Shown here: piece by piece, positions 25,811-64,000 of the stretch
How the letters are laid out: every line of letters starts with the position of its first letter
How positions within the stretch are numbered: the first letter of the stretch is position 1
Source: Alviniconcha marisindica
Lineage: Eukaryota; Mollusca; Gastropoda; Provannidae
Reading direction: 5' to 3'
DNA length: 64,000 nucleotides
Assembly: GCA_018857735.1 (NCBI GenBank)
Contig: JABMCL010000338.1
Span: 465,001-529,000 of the forward strand
Notes under the pieces: model-generated
Databases searched by the model: none
What the model saw: the letters and a program-made list of their open reading frames with translations, nothing else
Told to the model about the DNA's origin: nothing
Program-made: the position numbers and the translations under genes

Positions 25811-28114
25811 TGCTACTGTGACCCTGAAGTCAAGTCGTGGTCACCAAAACTAGAATGACTGAGTACAGCTCAAATGAGGTTATAATTGAATATGACAAGA
25901 CCTCACTTAAACAGTGAGTGAGAAAAATGCAGTCTGAAAGTTCTCATCATGTCAGGGAACACATTATTCCCCTTGAACAACAGCCAAAGTCAAAAACAAC
26001 ATAATATCTCCAATCTCGTCTATTACTGAACGATCATGAAAAGTTTGAACTCAAACAGAGAAGAACACACTGAAAATGTGAAATATCCACCTCTCAACTG
26101 CCTGATGCTGCTGTAACACTGAGATACAGTCCAGTGGTATTAATGGGTGAAGATCCACAAACTACACTTGTAGTGTCAAAATCAACAGCATTTCTGCTAC
26201 AGCCAGCCAGGAAGCCAGCTTGCCTAAAACTGATCATTATAGCTTACATGTTTTTATGAGTAAATAAATTTGACATGTGCCATCAGAAAACAAGTAATAA
26301 TAACAAAATAAAAGCCCCAGATTTCATTTTCTGTCTCTAACCATACACATTTATTCATCAGTATGAATACTTGTGCTGCACCAACACCATAATGATCACA
26401 TATACTGTCATGCAGCAGAATGTTCACCAGCATAAAACCATGCCGACTCCCAAACAAAGCAAACAGGCACTATGCTTTGGGCACACTCCTAGCAACACCT
26501 TCCCTCATCACTCAACTCCACAAACGCTATCATTTAACACTAGCAAATACTTGAACACAAAGAAAATAATTTTCTCATGATGATAAACTTTCTCATGATG
26601 AAAAACAGACACAGCCATTTTTAATATTGATAGAGCTGATGGTAATAACCCAAGCAACCACCCAATCAGCACATCACTCACTTTCCAACACACATTTTCA
26701 GTGTCAGTCTTACTTCAAGATCAACTAAATCTGACATATATGAATATTGATGAAAATGATGAAAACGAAAGACTTGTTAGCAGAACTCCTGTATAGGTAA
26801 CCATTCATGAACACGCAAATCTTGTGAAGATTGTGAGAGAAAAAAGGGATTGCAAGCCAAAATTTGGAACTACAGCCTGAAGGTGACAAGGAAAAAAATT
26901 GCTGCCGCAATATCCACACTCAGAAACCAACGGCAAATGACTGACATCACAGAGAGAGAGTTTTAAGTTGCCGCATTCATACCCTGTCAAACATAGGGGC
27001 AGTTCCGAATGGTTTTTGTCAAACCAGCTTCAGTTCTCAGCAGATACTAGAAAGTAGTTGCCAAGGAGTTGTCCATATATCTGGAATGCCTCAAACCATC
27101 AACATAGATCAACAGTTCTTATCTCTGTGTACAAACTCTTAAAATGATTCCTTCCTGGTTGGTGTTAATCTTCGGTCAATTGTTTTGGCACTCTCGTCTG
27201 CAGCTGTGCTATCCTCGTCACAAGTCAAATCCATTCCTGACCCACCAGTCAGAACAATACATAGATCCTTTCAGTACCAGGCACACACTTTGCTCCTCAC
27301 CCATATCAAAAGGAAGCAGCACAACACTCAATCATTTTCAAGAACTTACACAATTCAAAAAAATACTTTACAAACTACAAGCACTCAATATCTTTGGCAC
27401 GAAGCACTGCTTTCGTCAGCATCCCCTTCCCATTCTCTTGTATTTACTCATTTCCCCAAATGTCCGTAGCTGTAGAGGAAGAAGGCACCAGCGTGGGTCT
27501 GTGACTGTCTTTGTGGACAGTAAGCAGAATGTTCTGGAGATTCTCAACAGAAGCAGAACTCAACAAGGAACCACAATGGTTCACAATTTCCTGCACACAA
27601 GAGAGTATTTGCTCCGCTGGAGCCACCAAGCCTGTGGACAGGTGTCTGAAGTTTTGTTCACAACCAGTGGCAAGAAGAAGTTGTGGCCATGTATCTTGCA
27701 GACCTGACATGGAGTTGTCGCTGGTCCAATGGATCTTCTCATCCTACCATTAACTGTATTCAGACCGTTCAGGGTCCGTGTCACTATCCACATTGTGTAC
27801 TGATTGCAAAACAGCTGATCCAGACCCCCCCCTCACCCACTGCTGGCATGTTCACCAGCACTAACTTGCACACTGACGCAGAGTGCCAATGCACCATGAT
27901 AATGACCTCTGTGGGCCAATGCACCAAGCTCCTGGTAGCAAAGTGCTCATGCACCAATTGACCAACACCAAGTGCCTATGCACCACAGTAACTGTACACC
28001 ACAGCTATCCAATAGTTGTGAAAGCACCACGCAGAAGAAAATGGATGGACGGGTCACTCGGCTCAAACTCTGTACTTGAACACACGCACGCAGACATATG
28101 GCAATCAGCAGGGG
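25811..28114. other. Region downstream of the CHD1 stop codon
   Basis: Part of this must be the CHD1 3' untranslated region. A minus-strand polyadenylation-type AATAAA (TTTATT on plus) occurs near 26350, but which signal is used cannot be told. GCACCA-containing short repeats occur at 27880-27990. Open frames at 27.44-27.79 kb on minus are not recognisable. Confidence 0.4.
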
Positions 28115-63556
<35,442 letters not shown>

Positions 63557-64000
63557 CTGCACAGAACACATGGCAGCTGTAAGTTTTCACTAACAGTTTT
63601 CTGTTTGTCAGTCCTGAGATGACCAAGTGCAGCTGACAGGATGTTAAAACCAAATATTCTTTAGAACACTCATTGTTCTAGACCAAAACATTCACTGCCT
63701 TACAAACAGGCAATCCCTCAACATAAACATGTATGCTGAATATTTTTTTTTTACCAAACTGAAGAAAAGCAAAAATGATGTTGCAAATCAGATCCATTAC
63801 AATGCATATTTCATCAATATCATGCTGAATACCACGCCATAAAGCAATGAAACAGTTTGACAACATCAATATCAGTAAAACGCTTTTATCTACAGCATTC
63901 ACAGCTCAATCTGTCAAGATAAAAGACAATAGTTTTTAGTTGACTCCATAGTTTTGAATGCCCAGTCAACCATGACGGCTATATCAGGGCAACTGATCTA

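Noticed and set aside
27144..27793. 187-codon plus-strand frame and 88-codon minus-strand frame
   Set aside because: Neither resembles a known protein. They lie just downstream of the CHD1 stop and are more likely untranslated region or intergenic sequence.

Overview
This is a eukaryotic, intron-rich window. It is most likely from an invertebrate and probably a mollusc such as a gastropod; the organism is inferred from the protein type, the short to medium GT-AG introns, tRNA-derived SINEs, CR1/jockey-like LINE relics and very heavy microsatellite load, and was not tested. No bacterial features are present.

The right part, about 28.1-63.6 kb on the minus strand, holds one large gene: a CHD1-type chromodomain-helicase-DNA-binding chromatin remodeler. 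I could place 24 coding exons with canonical GT...AG junctions and matching phases at every junction. They give about 1274 residues from the ATPase motif I region to the stop codon. The N-terminal chromodomains and first exons lie beyond base 64000.

A second gene sits inside the 13.7 kb intron between CHD1 exons 22 and 23, on the same strand (41821-44110). It has two coding exons and encodes an unusual 541-residue protein: a pipsqueak/pogo-type helix-turn-helix, a very acidic stretch, SP/TP-KQ repeats, a CENP-B-like helical segment and a C-terminal PHD finger, with no transposase catalytic domain visible. It looks like a domesticated chimeric DNA-binding and chromatin-reader protein. Its second exon is phase-compatible with CHD1 exon 22, so a fused transcript is possible.

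The left part, about 0-15.3 kb, is CpG-richer and dominated by simple and tandem repeats: TG/CA, GA, TTC and poly-G tracts, minisatellites with 34, 45 and 49 bp units, and a 640 bp polypyrimidine block. It also holds three of the four copies of a tRNA-headed SINE family. A clean tRNA-Ser(AGA) gene lies at 15528-15609. From about 15.6 to 28 kb the sequence is AT-rich and I found no convincing protein gene, only LINE relics and an unnamed dispersed repeat.

The CHD1 introns carry three reverse-transcriptase relics, a SINE, several local tandem duplications that touch splice sites, and a roughly 1 kb CpG-rich insertion with terminal inverted repeats that splits a tandem array. All exon calls come from reading splice motifs and protein similarity by eye, with no transcript evidence. 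Repeat boundaries are approximate unless stated.
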